A DNA stretch of 63,354 nucleotides. It comes from a bacterium. GTDB lineage: Bacteria > UBA10199 > JACPAL01 > GCA-016699445. Every line of letters starts with the position of its first letter. The first letter of the stretch is position 1. Below the pieces are notes generated by a model, which had not been told where the DNA came from, made no database searches, and saw only the letters and a program-made list of their open reading frames with translations. Made by a program: the position numbers and the translations under genes. The stretch spans positions 1 to 63,354 of the forward strand of contig DATIGE010000018.1 of assembly GCA_035454885.1 (NCBI GenBank), given 5' to 3'. This document shows, one piece after another, positions 1 through 13,428 of this stretch.

Positions 1-504
<504 letters not shown>

Positions 505-532
505 ACTCCAAAGTAAAACCAAGGGGGATGCG

Positions 533-3446
<2,914 letters not shown>

Positions 3447-3454
<8 letters not shown>

Positions 3455-4370
3455 AATCCGAGACGCTCGGAAGAGGCCCTGGGCGGTAGATCGACCCCCT
3501 CAGGGCCTCTTTGCTTTTACGGAGGAAATCGGAGGCCTTCTCTTCGGTGAGGAGCTTTCTTCGGGTGAGCCGCTTGAGATCCTCGCGCATCTCGGAGGCG
3601 TAGAGAATCTTGGCCTCGCCGGTCGGATCGACCTTGGTACAGGGCGCCTTCTCGGGATCCTTCAGGAATTCCGTCACCGACTCGACGGCGAGCCCCCGGT
3701 AATCGTCGATGTCCTTATCCGTGAGCTTCCAGCGCGATTGCTCGTGCATCTTCTCCATCAGCGTATGCCAATTCCGGAGGCGGTGAAGCGTCAGCACGCT
3801 CCGGAAGATCCGCCGGTTGGTCTTGAACGAAAACAGGGTCCTCCGGATCATCCGCTCGAAAAGCTCGTCGTTGTGCGGGAACTTCATCTTTCCGATTTCC
3901 CGTGCCAGGTCCCAGATCTTTTTGGGACGCTTGGCGTCGAATCGCATCTCCCAATAGACGTGCCCCAGGGTGCGCGTGGGATAGCTGAAGATCGTCTTAT
4001 AAGGGACGAAATAATTGTGGGAAATGATGTCGACCGCCAGGTGCGAGAGATAGCCCAAAGCCGCCGCCTGCTGGCGCTCCGTCCCCTTCTCCCTCGCCTC
4101 GTTGAAGATGAGGAACCCGACGCGCCAGTTATGGCAATTATAGACGTAGTCGACGTAGTCCTTGCCCAGCGTGATATCCGCCGCGAGCGTGCCGTAGAGA
4201 AAATCGTAGGGAAAACGGAAGAGAAGCTCCTTGACCAGGGGGGCATACGCCGATACGTCTTGCAGCGCCGCGTGGGCGTAATCGACGTGGGTGATCGGCC
4301 CCCAAGCGACGGCGTCGCTCGAAACGAAAAAACAGAAGATAGAAAACAGAAGTCCGACCGCAAGTTTCAC
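3447..4370 (-). CDS. Zinc-dependent phospholipase C family protein
   Basis: The protein has 307 residues, starts at GTG and has a signal peptide (about 1-22) with the mature start [12 protein letters not shown] tryptophan or histidine close to the mature N-terminus is the zinc-binding arrangement of the S1/P1 nuclease-bacterial phospholipase C fold. A second cluster [12 protein letters not shown] (near residue 110) gives the HxxxD and H ligands. The family acts outside the cytoplasm on phospholipids, but the substrate here cannot be told. Only 20 bases separate its start from the divergent uracil-DNA glycosylase gene, so the promoters must overlap coding sequence or sit in that gap. Confidence 0.75.
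3472..3518 (+). terminator. Probable terminator of the CSLREA gene
   Basis: A perfect 10-base inverted repeat, AGAGGCCCTG (3472-3481) and CAGGGCCTCT (3501-3510), with a 19-base loop is followed by TTGCTTTT. It lies 18 bases after the stop codon of the CSLREA gene and inside the 3' end of the convergent gene. The long loop makes it a moderate candidate. Confidence 0.5.
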
Positions 4371-4390
4371 AAGATAAGGGTAGACAATCG

Positions 4391-5092
4391 ATGTCCTCGA
4401 AGCAAACCGAAATCCGGGCCCTTAAGACGCGGCTGGAAAATCTCGTCGATATGGGCGTCGATGAGCTTCGCCGCCGACCCAAGAAGGCCGCCGTTGCAAG
4501 ACCCGTCGAGAGAACCCCTTCACCCGCCGCCGATCATGCCGCCCCTCTCAAGGCGATCCGGGACGAAATCGGCGATTGCAAGCGCTGCAAACTCTGCTCC
4601 GGACGCACCCACATCGTCTTCGGCGTCGGCGACCCCAACGCGAAACTCATGTTCGTCGGTGAAGGCCCGGGCCGCGACGAGGACCTGCAGGGCGAACCCT
4701 TCGTGGGACGCGCGGGGCAGCTTCTCACCAAGATGATCGAGGCGATGGGGCTGAAGCGCTCGGAGGTCTATATCGCCAACATCGTCAAGTGCCGCCCGCC
4801 CGACAACCGCTACCCCGAGCCGGACGAGGTGGAGACCTGCATGCCCTTTCTTCTAAAGCAGATCGAGGCAGTCGCGCCCAAGGTCGTCATCACCCTGGGC
4901 AACCTGGCCACGCAGACGCTCTTGAAGACCAAGACCGGCATCATGTCCCTTCACGGTCGTTTTCAGGATTGGAAGGGCCTTCAGGTCATGCCGACCTACC
5001 ATCCGGCCTTCTTGCTTCGGAATCCCAACATGAAGAAACCGTGCTGGGAGGACCTGAAGAAGGTCATTGAGCTGCTGAAGATGTCGTCGTGA
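4391..5092 (+). CDS. Family 4 uracil-DNA glycosylase (Fe-S)
   Basis: The protein has 233 residues. After a lysine/arginine-rich N-terminal stretch of about 50 residues come the family 4 features: CKRCKLC supplying Fe-S cysteines, motif [21 protein letters not shown], a third and fourth cysteine in KCRPP and ETCMPF, and the C-terminal motif TYHPAFLLR. It removes uracil from DNA. It converges with and overlaps the diguanylate cyclase gene by 29 bases. No operon partner on this strand. Confidence 0.92.
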   Translation: MSSKQTEIRALKTRLENLVDMGVDELRRRPKKAAVARPVERTPSPAADHAAPLKAIRDEIGDCKRCKLCSGRTHIVFGVGDPNAKLMFVGEGPGRDEDLQGEPFVGRAGQLLTKMIEAMGLKRSEVYIANIVKCRPPDNRYPEPDEVETCMPFLLKQIEAVAPKVVITLGNLATQTLLKTKTGIMSLHGRFQDWKGLQVMPTYHPAFLLRNPNMKKPCWEDLKKVIELLKMSS

Positions 5093-6449
5093 GGTCTCCG
5101 TAGACGAAAACCCTGTCCCTGCCGCCGTTTTTCGCTTCGTAGAGGGCGATATCCGCCGCGTCGATCAGTTCCTCGACCGTTTTCGCGTCGTCCGGATAGG
5201 CCGCGACGCCGATGCTGACGGTCAAGCGTTCCCCTTCCTTAAACGCGTGCTCCCGGACGAGCCCCGCGATCTTCTCCGCAACGACGACGCCGTCCGCCTT
5301 GGCCGCGTTGGGCAGGATCAGCACGAACTCCTCGCCCCCGAAACGGGCGAAGAAATCCACCTCGCGGATCCTCGCGTTCACGACCCGGACAAACTCCTTG
5401 AGGCATTCGTCCCCCGCCAGGTGCCCGTAACGGTCATTGAATTTCTTGAAATAATCGATGTCGATCATGAGAAGCGAGAGGGACCTCTTGAAGCGCTGGC
5501 AACGCTTGATCTCGAGGGGAAGGATTTGCTGGAAGTGCCTCCGGTTGTAGAGCTGGGTCAGCTCGTCGCGGACGGAGAGCTCGCGGGTCTTCGAGTACAG
5601 CTTGGCGTTCACCACCGCGATGGCCAGCTCGACGGTCAGCGTGTTGAGGAATCGGATTTCCTCCGGCGAGAAGGCGTCCGCCTCCTTCCGGAACATGTTG
5701 AGGACTCCGACCACCTTTTTCTTGAAGAGGAGCGGCATCGAGAGGAACGAACCATCCTCCTGTTTTTCGCCCTTGTAATACAGGTACCCCTCGCTGTGGC
5801 GCGTGTCCGGGATGTAAGTCATCTCGCCCTTTTGCAGGACGCGACCCGTAATGCCCTCTCCCTCCCGGAAGCTCATGCCAAGCACGCGTTTCTCGTCCCG
5901 GAAGCCGCGCGCCACCTTGACCACCAGCTTGGACGCCCCTCCCTGCTCGTCCTCCAGGACGAGCAGGACGAACTCGTGGAAGCCGAGATGGTCCCCGATG
6001 AACCGCTCGACGACGTTGTACAACTCGTCGACCTCGAGCGTCGCGCTCACCTGTTGTGAGAATCCGTCCAGGAGACGAAGTTCCTTCAGGCGGGCCTCGA
6101 GTGTCCGGTTGGTCTCCTCGATGATCCGGCTCTTTTCCTCGAGGGCCTGCTTGTACTTGAGCTCCTCCTGCACCATGATGAGCTGCCGCTCCGACTCCAG
6201 CTTGAAGGCGTCCAGCGTGGTGATGCGTTCGAGCAGGCGGTTGAAGCCCTGGTACAGGCGCCCGATCACCCCGTCGCCCTTCTTGGGAGCCCGTATGAGA
6301 AAATTCTTCGACGGGGCCTCGGCCATGAGGTCGATCAATTTCTGCAGGGGACGGCTCACGAAAAAGCGCCACAACAAGAGAAACGCCGCCGAAGTGAGGA
6401 GGATCGCCGCAAGGACTAGGAGCGGGAGGGAAGACATTTCATGCATCAT
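5064..6449 (-). CDS. Membrane diguanylate cyclase with HAMP-like, GAF and GGDEF domains
   Basis: The protein has 461 residues. One N-terminal membrane helix (about 7-30) leads into a HAMP-like stretch and a coiled coil (to about 125). A GAF domain (about 135-275) follows, then a GGDEF domain (about 290-450). The active-site motif is GGEEF, and an RxxD inhibitory site (REVD) lies exactly five residues upstream, so product inhibition by c-di-GMP is expected. There is no periplasmic sensor loop to speak of, so the GAF domain is the likely sensor. It is transcribed divergently from the SpoIID gene with 50 bases between the starts. Confidence 0.92.
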   Translation of the reverse strand: MMHEMSSLPLLVLAAILLTSAAFLLLWRFFVSRPLQKLIDLMAEAPSKNFLIRAPKKGDGVIGRLYQGFNRLLERITTLDAFKLESERQLIMVQEELKYKQALEEKSRIIEETNRTLEARLKELRLLDGFSQQVSATLEVDELYNVVERFIGDHLGFHEFVLLVLEDEQGGASKLVVKVARGFRDEKRVLGMSFREGEGITGRVLQKGEMTYIPDTRHSEGYLYYKGEKQEDGSFLSMPLLFKKKVVGVLNMFRKEADAFSPEEIRFLNTLTVELAIAVVNAKLYSKTRELSVRDELTQLYNRRHFQQILPLEIKRCQRFKRSLSLLMIDIDYFKKFNDRYGHLAGDECLKEFVRVVNARIREVDFFARFGGEEFVLILPNAAKADGVVVAEKIAGLVREHAFKEGERLTVSIGVAAYPDDAKTVEELIDAADIALYEAKNGGRDRVFVYGDLTTTSSAAQ

Positions 6450-6499
6450 GGCCCTAAAATCCGCTAGAATTCCAGGGGGAATTGCTGAATACCTGCGTC

Positions 6500-7483
6500 A
6501 TGTCTTCCCGGCCCTTCCTCCTCGTCGCGGCCTTTTTGGCGGTTCTTTCCGTCTCAGGCGGATGCGCGGCTCCCCAGGCGCCTTCCCTCGGAGAACCCGT
6601 CCGCGTGGGTCAGATGAGGAACGACGAGCTCCACTTGCGCGAAATTCCGCTCGAACGCTACGTCGCCGGCGTCCTGGAAAAGGAGGTCCACGCGAGCTGG
6701 CCCAAGGAGGCCTTGAAGGCGCAGGCCGTCGCGGCCCGGACGTATGTCCTCTACCGGAAACAGAAGCCCCGGGACGCGCAGTTCGACGTCCTGGCCGACA
6801 CAAGCGACCAGGTGTTCGAGAGCGACGAAGGCCACGCCAAATCGATCGTCCGCGCCGTCCTGGAAACCGAGGGGGAAACCCTGGAATACGGCGGGAAGCT
6901 GATTCAAGCCTTCTTTCACAGCTGCTGCGGCGGAAAGAGCGAGCGCGCCTCGCGCGTCTGGCCGGGCGCCCATCCCGAACCCGTCCTGCAAATCCACGAC
7001 GATCCTTACTGCGCCTCGTGCCCTCCCGCCCATTGGACCTACCGCATTCCGAGAAGCGAGCTTGAGTCCCGCCTCCGGGAGGCCGGACACGAGATGCCCG
7101 AGGAGTGGACGATCTCGGTACCGGACCGCGACGAATCCGGACGGGTCGTCTCGATAGCCGTCGGGGCTCCGGGCCCTAAGGCGCGTGCTTTCACCATGAC
7201 GGGGGCTGATTTCCGGGCGGCGATCGGCTATGTCAACATCAAGAGCACGCTCTTCGAGGTCTCCTCCGAAGGAGGGGACGTCGTCTTCGAGGGCCGCGGC
7301 TCCGGCCACGGCGTGGGCCTCTGCCAGTGGGGCGCCAAGGCGATGGCCGGGCAGGGCAAGTCCTACCGGGAGATCCTCGAATTCTATTATCCCGGCGCCG
7401 AGATTGTCCCCATGTCGCGGAACATCGCCGCCCACCCCTCCACCGAGGAAAGAATTCTCCAGGATCTCGAGAAAAGCGAGTGA
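6500..7483 (+). CDS. SpoIID/LytB domain exported protein
   Basis: The start is set at ATG 6500, giving 327 residues with a signal peptide (LLVAAFLAVLSVSGGC). The cysteine suggests a lipoprotein, although the lipobox is imperfect. The SpoIID domain begins with LREIPLERYVAGVL and carries EVHASWPKEALKAQAVAART; the C-terminal signature is GRGSGHGVGLCQWGAKAMA. SpoIID relatives cut denuded glycan strands of peptidoglycan. A TTG at 6482 would be too close to the AGGGGGA at 6474-6480. The stop overlaps the start of the next gene by one base, indicating coupling. Confidence 0.85.
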   Translation: MSSRPFLLVAAFLAVLSVSGGCAAPQAPSLGEPVRVGQMRNDELHLREIPLERYVAGVLEKEVHASWPKEALKAQAVAARTYVLYRKQKPRDAQFDVLADTSDQVFESDEGHAKSIVRAVLETEGETLEYGGKLIQAFFHSCCGGKSERASRVWPGAHPEPVLQIHDDPYCASCPPAHWTYRIPRSELESRLREAGHEMPEEWTISVPDRDESGRVVSIAVGAPGPKARAFTMTGADFRAAIGYVNIKSTLFEVSSEGGDVVFEGRGSGHGVGLCQWGAKAMAGQGKSYREILEFYYPGAEIVPMSRNIAAHPSTEERILQDLEKSE

Positions 7484-8310
7484 TGGACGTTTCCCTTTTC
7501 GATTTTCAATTCCCCAAGGAACTCGTCGCGCAGCATCCACTCCCCCGGCGCGAGGACTCGCGGATGATGGTCTTGGACCGGACGGAAAGGCGCTGGGAGC
7601 ACAGGACCTTCTCGGACCTCCCCTCCTTTTTGCGCGCCGGGGACGTGCTCGTGATGAACAACGCCTTGGCCGACCTGGTGGAGTTGGACGGAAGGCGCGT
7701 CCCCGCCCTGCCCCCCTACATCAAGAGAAAGAAGGCGGAGGACTTCACCGAAGTGGATTTTCAACGTTACCGGACGGTCTACGGCGCGGTCCCCGGCTCC
7801 AAGGCCGCCCCGACGGCTGGATTCCACTTCAGCGAAGAGATGCTGGAAAAAATCCGCGCGCTGGGCGTCGAAACCCGCTTCGTGACGCTGCAGGTCGGAT
7901 TCGACACCTACAAGCCGATCCGATCCGAAAACGTGCTGGGCCATCCGATGCACGGGGAGGCCTTCGACATCCCGCCGGAGACGGCCGAGGCGGTCGCCCG
8001 GGCCAAACAGGAAGGCCGCCGCGTGATCGCCGTGGGGACGACGGCGGTGAGGGCGCTGGAATCGTGGGCCGCCGTAGGGGCGAACCTTGTGTTCGCCCCC
8101 AAGCACGGCATCACCCATTTGTTCATCACCCCCGGCTACGACTTCCGCATCGTCGATGCCCTCCTCACCAATTTCCACCGCCCCCGTTCGACGGTGCTCG
8201 TCATGGTCGCCACCTTCGCCGGCCGGGAATTCATCCTCTCGGCCTACGAAGAGGCCATTCGGGAGCGCTACCGGCTGTTCTCGTATGGGGATTGCATGCT
8301 GATTGTTTGA
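7483..8310 (+). CDS. queA: Short QueA-like S-adenosylmethionine:tRNA ribosyltransferase-isomerase
   Basis: It starts at ATG 7483, inside the stop codon of the SpoIID gene, and encodes 275 residues against about 340-356 for the family. The N-terminus (FPKELVAQHPLPRREDSRM) and C-terminus (GTTAVRALES, VDALLTNFHRPRSTVL, YRLFSYGDCML) are clearly QueA. The second (beta-barrel) domain of about 75 residues is missing: GDVLVMNNALAD runs within 20 residues into LPPYIKRK, and the usual NDTRV motif reads NNALA. QueA makes epoxyqueuosine on tRNA. Whether this short form is active is open. It carries an in-frame palindromic insert near residues 197-206. Other queuosine genes lie at 11990 and 18680-20647. 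Confidence 0.8.
   Translation: MDVSLFDFQFPKELVAQHPLPRREDSRMMVLDRTERRWEHRTFSDLPSFLRAGDVLVMNNALADLVELDGRRVPALPPYIKRKKAEDFTEVDFQRYRTVYGAVPGSKAAPTAGFHFSEEMLEKIRALGVETRFVTLQVGFDTYKPIRSENVLGHPMHGEAFDIPPETAEAVARAKQEGRRVIAVGTTAVRALESWAAVGANLVFAPKHGITHLFITPGYDFRIVDALLTNFHRPRSTVLVMVATFAGREFILSAYEEAIRERYRLFSYGDCMLIV
8074..8100 (+). repeat. Intragenic GTAGGGGC palindromic repeat in queA
   Basis: The segment begins GTAGGGGCGAAC and ends GTTCGCCCCC. The arms GGGGCGAAC (8077-8085) and GTTCGCCCC (8091-8099) are perfectly complementary. It is read in frame as VGANLVFAP between the conserved ALES and THLF segments, a linker in QueA. The same core recurs in tgt, ppx and three intergenic sites. Confidence 0.75.
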
Positions 8311-8341
8311 TGTCCCTACAAAATAGTGATAGAGTTTTTAA

Positions 8342-9247
8342 ATGTATCAGAAAAACAATCGACTTTTCACTGTGTTCGCCTTGGGCTGCCTTCTATCATG
8401 GATCCCATCCGAGCTTCGAGCGCCGCCCATAAGGACGTGGTTCGATCAAATCCGAGTCTTCACCGATCTTCGCATTGCCGAACCTATTTCGCCTCCAACC
8501 TATCCCCCACTGAACCTAACCGGTACGTTCAAATCCTTCGTCTCCGGAGACAACATCGTCGACCAATTCAGGTACAACAAGATAGCGGAGGTGGCCTGCA
8601 AGGCGGTCTTCCAGGCGTCTGCTCCCTTGTACGACGGGTCAACGGAGACCGTAGAAATCGTTGTCCCATTTTCCCAACGTTTCCCGGAAGATGAGGATTA
8701 TACGATGCCCCTACAGGTCGTCTGTCATGCCTTGGAACATGCCGTCGAAGCGGAGATTCCGGCCAAGATCGCGGCGACTATCAAGAGTTGGGGTCCGACG
8801 GCAGACCAAAGGGTTGCCCTACTTCAAATCGTTACATTATCCCGCATTGACGAGGCCGCACTCAATCTTCTGCCGATGGGCACTGTCGGCTGCAGCGAAC
8901 CGGAGGCGTGCATCGCGGAAGGACCCCCGATTCGCATCGAGGCCCGCGTCTGGCCCCCGTCAACATTGAAGGAGATGGCCGATTTTTGCGTGGCCGACCT
9001 TTCCGCAGATAACGGGGCGGCCCGTTTCCGTGTCCGCGTCAACTTTGGAAGCTCGAGGATCAACGGTCTCTACGACAAGAGCGTTCCCGAAAAAGCGATG
9101 TATAATTTTTACCTCGTACAGCAATGCCGAAATCTCGTCATGGGCCTTTGTGCAGAAAAGGTGGCGCATGTGAAAGGCCCCGTGACGACCGCGGGCACCG
9201 TTGAGGCCAAAGTGGTGACAATCCACGAGCCTTCCGGAACGCCCTAA
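8342..9247 (+). CDS. Exported protein of unknown function
   Basis: I do not recognise this 301-residue protein. It has a likely signal peptide (about 1-28, LFTVFALGCLLSWIPSELRA). The rest is soluble with about nine scattered cysteines and no repeat or known catalytic motif. Its codons are less GC-rich at third positions than those of its neighbours, which hints at transfer. It starts 31 bases after the queA stop with no obvious ribosome binding site, so it may be cotranscribed with queA. Function unknown. Confidence 0.7.
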   Translation: MYQKNNRLFTVFALGCLLSWIPSELRAPPIRTWFDQIRVFTDLRIAEPISPPTYPPLNLTGTFKSFVSGDNIVDQFRYNKIAEVACKAVFQASAPLYDGSTETVEIVVPFSQRFPEDEDYTMPLQVVCHALEHAVEAEIPAKIAATIKSWGPTADQRVALLQIVTLSRIDEAALNLLPMGTVGCSEPEACIAEGPPIRIEARVWPPSTLKEMADFCVADLSADNGAARFRVRVNFGSSRINGLYDKSVPEKAMYNFYLVQQCRNLVMGLCAEKVAHVKGPVTTAGTVEAKVVTIHEPSGTP

Positions 9248-9279
9248 CAGAACGACAGGACCTTCTCGACCGCTTCCCC
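9244..9279 (-). repeat. Degenerate copy of the 3' end of ispH
   Basis: Bases 9244-9279 match 10025-10060 (the last codons of ispH, minus strand) at 32 of 36 positions. Translated on the minus strand this copy reads GEAVEKVLSFC-stop against GEVVEKILSFR-stop. The rest of ispH is not repeated, so this looks like the relic of a duplication around the gene at 9314-10013. Confidence 0.65.
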
Positions 9280-9313
9280 ATGGCCCCGTCCGGTTTTTTT
9301 CACGACGGAGCGA

Positions 9314-10013
9314 TCACTCGCGGCTCAGAAAGAAATCGTCCCAATAGACGTCGGCATCCGCGGACTGACCGGGAGGGATCGGGTCGTCATAACGGACCTC
9401 GAAGAAGAATTCGATCTTATCAAATGATTTCGGGGAGAAATCCCAGACCTTGAGAAAGTCCTCTTTCACGTTTGTCCGGAAACGCAGCCATCCCTCCTGG
9501 GGCGGCTCCCGGGACCCGGCCATCAGATACCTCGCGTTGCGCACCTTCTCGTAGGGCGGACCGTCCAGACCGGCCAGAATATATCGGATTTGAAGCGTTT
9601 CTTCCCCGATGGTCGCGAGCAGACCCTTGTCATGAACCATCACCACCGCCTGCGCGTACTGCTTGCCGGCCGCCGGGCGCCAGTTTTCCACCTGATACCA
9701 GAAGCTCAACTCCCCGGGCATCCGGTGAACCGCCGGGACCTGGATGACCCCCCCAGATCTGCGCCACGGGAGAAGGGGGCATCGTCTTCAATCGAAGATG
9801 CGCGGAATGCCGGCCCTGATGGGCCCTCTCGTCCGTGATCTCGAAATCGCTCCAAGAAGGGCTGTCCACCCGCCAGGTCCATGCGGACCGTCCCTGTTCA
9901 AAAGATGGGTTTTGAAAAAGATTGCGCGGGGCGGTCAGAAAGCGGACGAGCGCGGCGCACGACAAAAAAAGAATCCCGGCGGACAACGCTATGAAGACGC
10001 GACGGGAGATCAT
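9314..10013 (-). pseudogene. Membrane-anchored jelly-roll (carbohydrate-binding-like) protein, frameshifted
   Basis: Two overlapping minus-strand frames make one protein of about 232 residues. The first frame (from 10013) holds a signal or anchor helix (VFIALSAGILFLSCAALV) and a domain opening with NLFQNPSFEQG...SAWTWRV, typical of CBM4/9-like jelly rolls. The second frame (ending 9314) continues with LSFWYQV...GWLRF...ADVYWDDFFLSRE. The join is a run of seven C on the plus strand at 9748-9754; removing one base restores the fusion. It could be a true frameshift, a phase-variable tract or an assembly error. It lies 11 bases downstream of ispH on the same strand. Confidence 0.65.
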
Positions 10014-10024
10014 CGCGTCTCCCC

Positions 10025-11215
10025 CTAGCGGAACGACAGGATCTTCTCGACCACTTCCCCCAAAACCTGATTCGGAGTCGAAGCGCCCGAAGTCAGACCG
10101 ACCCTGAGAGGGCCGGCGGGGAGCCAGTCCTTGGTGACGACGGTGTCGAACTGCCCGAACGGCTTGTGGCGGATTTCGCTCTCGGAGACGATGCCGTCGG
10201 CGTCCTCGATGTGGTAAGCCCGCGTGAACGACGCCGCCATTTTGGCCAGATGGTTCGTGTTGCTCGAGTTGTAGCCCCCCACCACCATGATCAGGTCCAA
10301 CGCCTTGTCCTTGAACTCCACGATGGCGTTCTGGCGGTCCTCCGTCGCGCTGCAGATCGTGTCGAAGTTCTTGAAGTGCCGCGCGACGTAGTCGGCCCCG
10401 TGGCGGTCGAGCATCGCCTGCTTGAGCTTCTCGGCGATCGCGAGCGACTCGCTCATGAGCATCGTCGTCTGGTTGGCCAGTCCGATCCTCTGGAGGTCCT
10501 TGTCCGGATCGAACCCCGGCGCGACCTGTTTCGAGAATTTTTCCAAAAACTCCTTCGGATTCCCGCCGTTGCGGATGTAGTCGCAGACGGTCTTGGTTTC
10601 CGCCATGTTGAGGACGACCAAGTACTTGCCGCCTTCATAGCCCAGAAGACGCGAGCTCGTGGCCTGAGTCTCCTCGTGATAGTACTTGCCATGAATGACG
10701 GCCGTGAAACCTTCCTGCGCGTAGTTCTCGACCCGCTTCCACACGTTCAGGACCGAACCGCAGATCGTGTCCACCAGGACGCATCCCCGCCCCTTGAGCG
10801 TGAGGATCTGCGAGGACGTCGCCCCGAAGGCGGGCAGGATGACCACGTCGTCCTTCCGGACGGTGTGATAGTCCTCCTCCTTGAGAAAGCTCACGCCCAT
10901 CTCCTGGAGGTTCTGGTTCACGCGGGGATTGTGGATGATCTGAGCGGTCAGAAAGATGCGGCGGTCCGGAAAACGCTCCTTCGTCTCATAGGCCATCTCG
11001 ACGGCGCGGTCGACGCCGTAACAGAAGCCGAAGGAGCTCGCCAAGTGGAAGGTGACGTCCTTTTCCGTATACGTGTTTCCGGCCGCGATGATCCTCTGAA
11101 TGATGTCGCTGTAATAATCCCGGACCAGGTCGTCCTGAATCTCCTTCCGGAGTCCGAAACTTTTACGCACGATCTGTCCCGGTTCAAAGGCATCGGGTTT
11201 CAAGTGGGAAGTCAT
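10025..11215 (-). CDS. ispH: 4-hydroxy-3-methylbut-2-enyl diphosphate reductase, long form
   Basis: IspH makes IPP and DMAPP in the last step of the MEP isoprenoid pathway. The three Fe-S cysteines are in SSFGFCYGVDRA, VDTICGSV and DTICSATEDRQNA. The protein is about 396 residues with an N-terminal extension (KSFGLRKEIQDDL...SDIIQRI), the layout of the cyanobacterial and plant type, longer than the roughly 310-residue enterobacterial type. The start is set at ATG 11215 (TSHLKPDAF); upstream in-frame codons up to 11314 look non-coding. AAGGA directly abuts that ATG, so the exact start is uncertain. Confidence 0.92.
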   Translation of the reverse strand: MTSHLKPDAFEPGQIVRKSFGLRKEIQDDLVRDYYSDIIQRIIAAGNTYTEKDVTFHLASSFGFCYGVDRAVEMAYETKERFPDRRIFLTAQIIHNPRVNQNLQEMGVSFLKEEDYHTVRKDDVVILPAFGATSSQILTLKGRGCVLVDTICGSVLNVWKRVENYAQEGFTAVIHGKYYHEETQATSSRLLGYEGGKYLVVLNMAETKTVCDYIRNGGNPKEFLEKFSKQVAPGFDPDKDLQRIGLANQTTMLMSESLAIAEKLKQAMLDRHGADYVARHFKNFDTICSATEDRQNAIVEFKDKALDLIMVVGGYNSSNTNHLAKMAASFTRAYHIEDADGIVSESEIRHKPFGQFDTVVTKDWLPAGPLRVGLTSGASTPNQVLGEVVEKILSFR

Positions 11216-11382
11216 TCCTTCATTTATCGAATGGAGACGGGAACTTGTAAAGGGATTTGTCCCCCCGATAGGGCGGCCTTTTGTACCCATGCCCTTGGCA
11301 CGCATGCCAAGCATGATTCAATGATTTCAAAGACTTAGCCTAATCCCCCCCTCCGGCACCCCGTTTGCTCCTTAGATCCCCC

Positions 11383-11952
11383 ATGATGCACAAAAGCCTT
11401 AAAAACCTCGTCTTTTTGGCGATCGCGGTTGGGACCATCCTGCCGATGTCTTTCGTCGTGAAGCGGAAGAACCTGGCGGACGTGCGGGTGGTCTCGGTAC
11501 TCAAGACGGCCGCCCAGAGTTTGGACGAACGGACGCGCACCGAAGTGGCCCAAACGGTCTCGGTCCTCTCCGAGACCTACCAGATCGACCCGATGCTGAT
11601 CCTGGCCGTCATGAAGGTGGAGAGCACGTTCGACCCCAAGGCGATTTCGAACGCCCATGCCTACGGCCTCATGCAGGTCCGCAAGATCGTCGTGAAGGAC
11701 GTGGCGGCGGAATTGGGCATCAACCCCCAGGACGGCGACAGGCTCCTCTCCAGCCACGCCTTCAACATCCGGGTCGGCGTGCACTACCTCTCGAAGCTCC
11801 TGATCCTGTTCCAGGGCGACGTGAAAAAGGCCCTCATGGCCTACAACGCGGGACCGACGTCCGTGGAGAGGAACTACAAGGGCCGCCCGGTCCCCGAGGG
11901 CGGTTATCAGGGCCGGGTCCTCAAGGCGTACCGCGATTTCTCCGATTCCTAA
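11383..11952 (+). CDS. Lytic transglycosylase (SLT domain), membrane-anchored
   Basis: The protein has 189 residues, starting at ATG 11383 with a second ATG directly after. An N-terminal hydrophobic segment (LVFLAIAVGTILPMSFVV) acts as signal or anchor. The SLT core shows the catalytic glutamate in KVESTFDPKAIS, then YGLMQV and, near the end, LMAYNAGPTSV. It cleaves peptidoglycan glycan strands. It lies just upstream of tgt (37 bases between the genes). Confidence 0.88.
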   Translation: MMHKSLKNLVFLAIAVGTILPMSFVVKRKNLADVRVVSVLKTAAQSLDERTRTEVAQTVSVLSETYQIDPMLILAVMKVESTFDPKAISNAHAYGLMQVRKIVVKDVAAELGINPQDGDRLLSSHAFNIRVGVHYLSKLLILFQGDVKKALMAYNAGPTSVERNYKGRPVPEGGYQGRVLKAYRDFSDS

Positions 11953-11980
11953 CCTTGTTTCCCAAAACATTCTCGGCTAA

Positions 11981-13412
<1,432 letters not shown>

Positions 13413-13428
13413 TCCATCCGGAATACCC

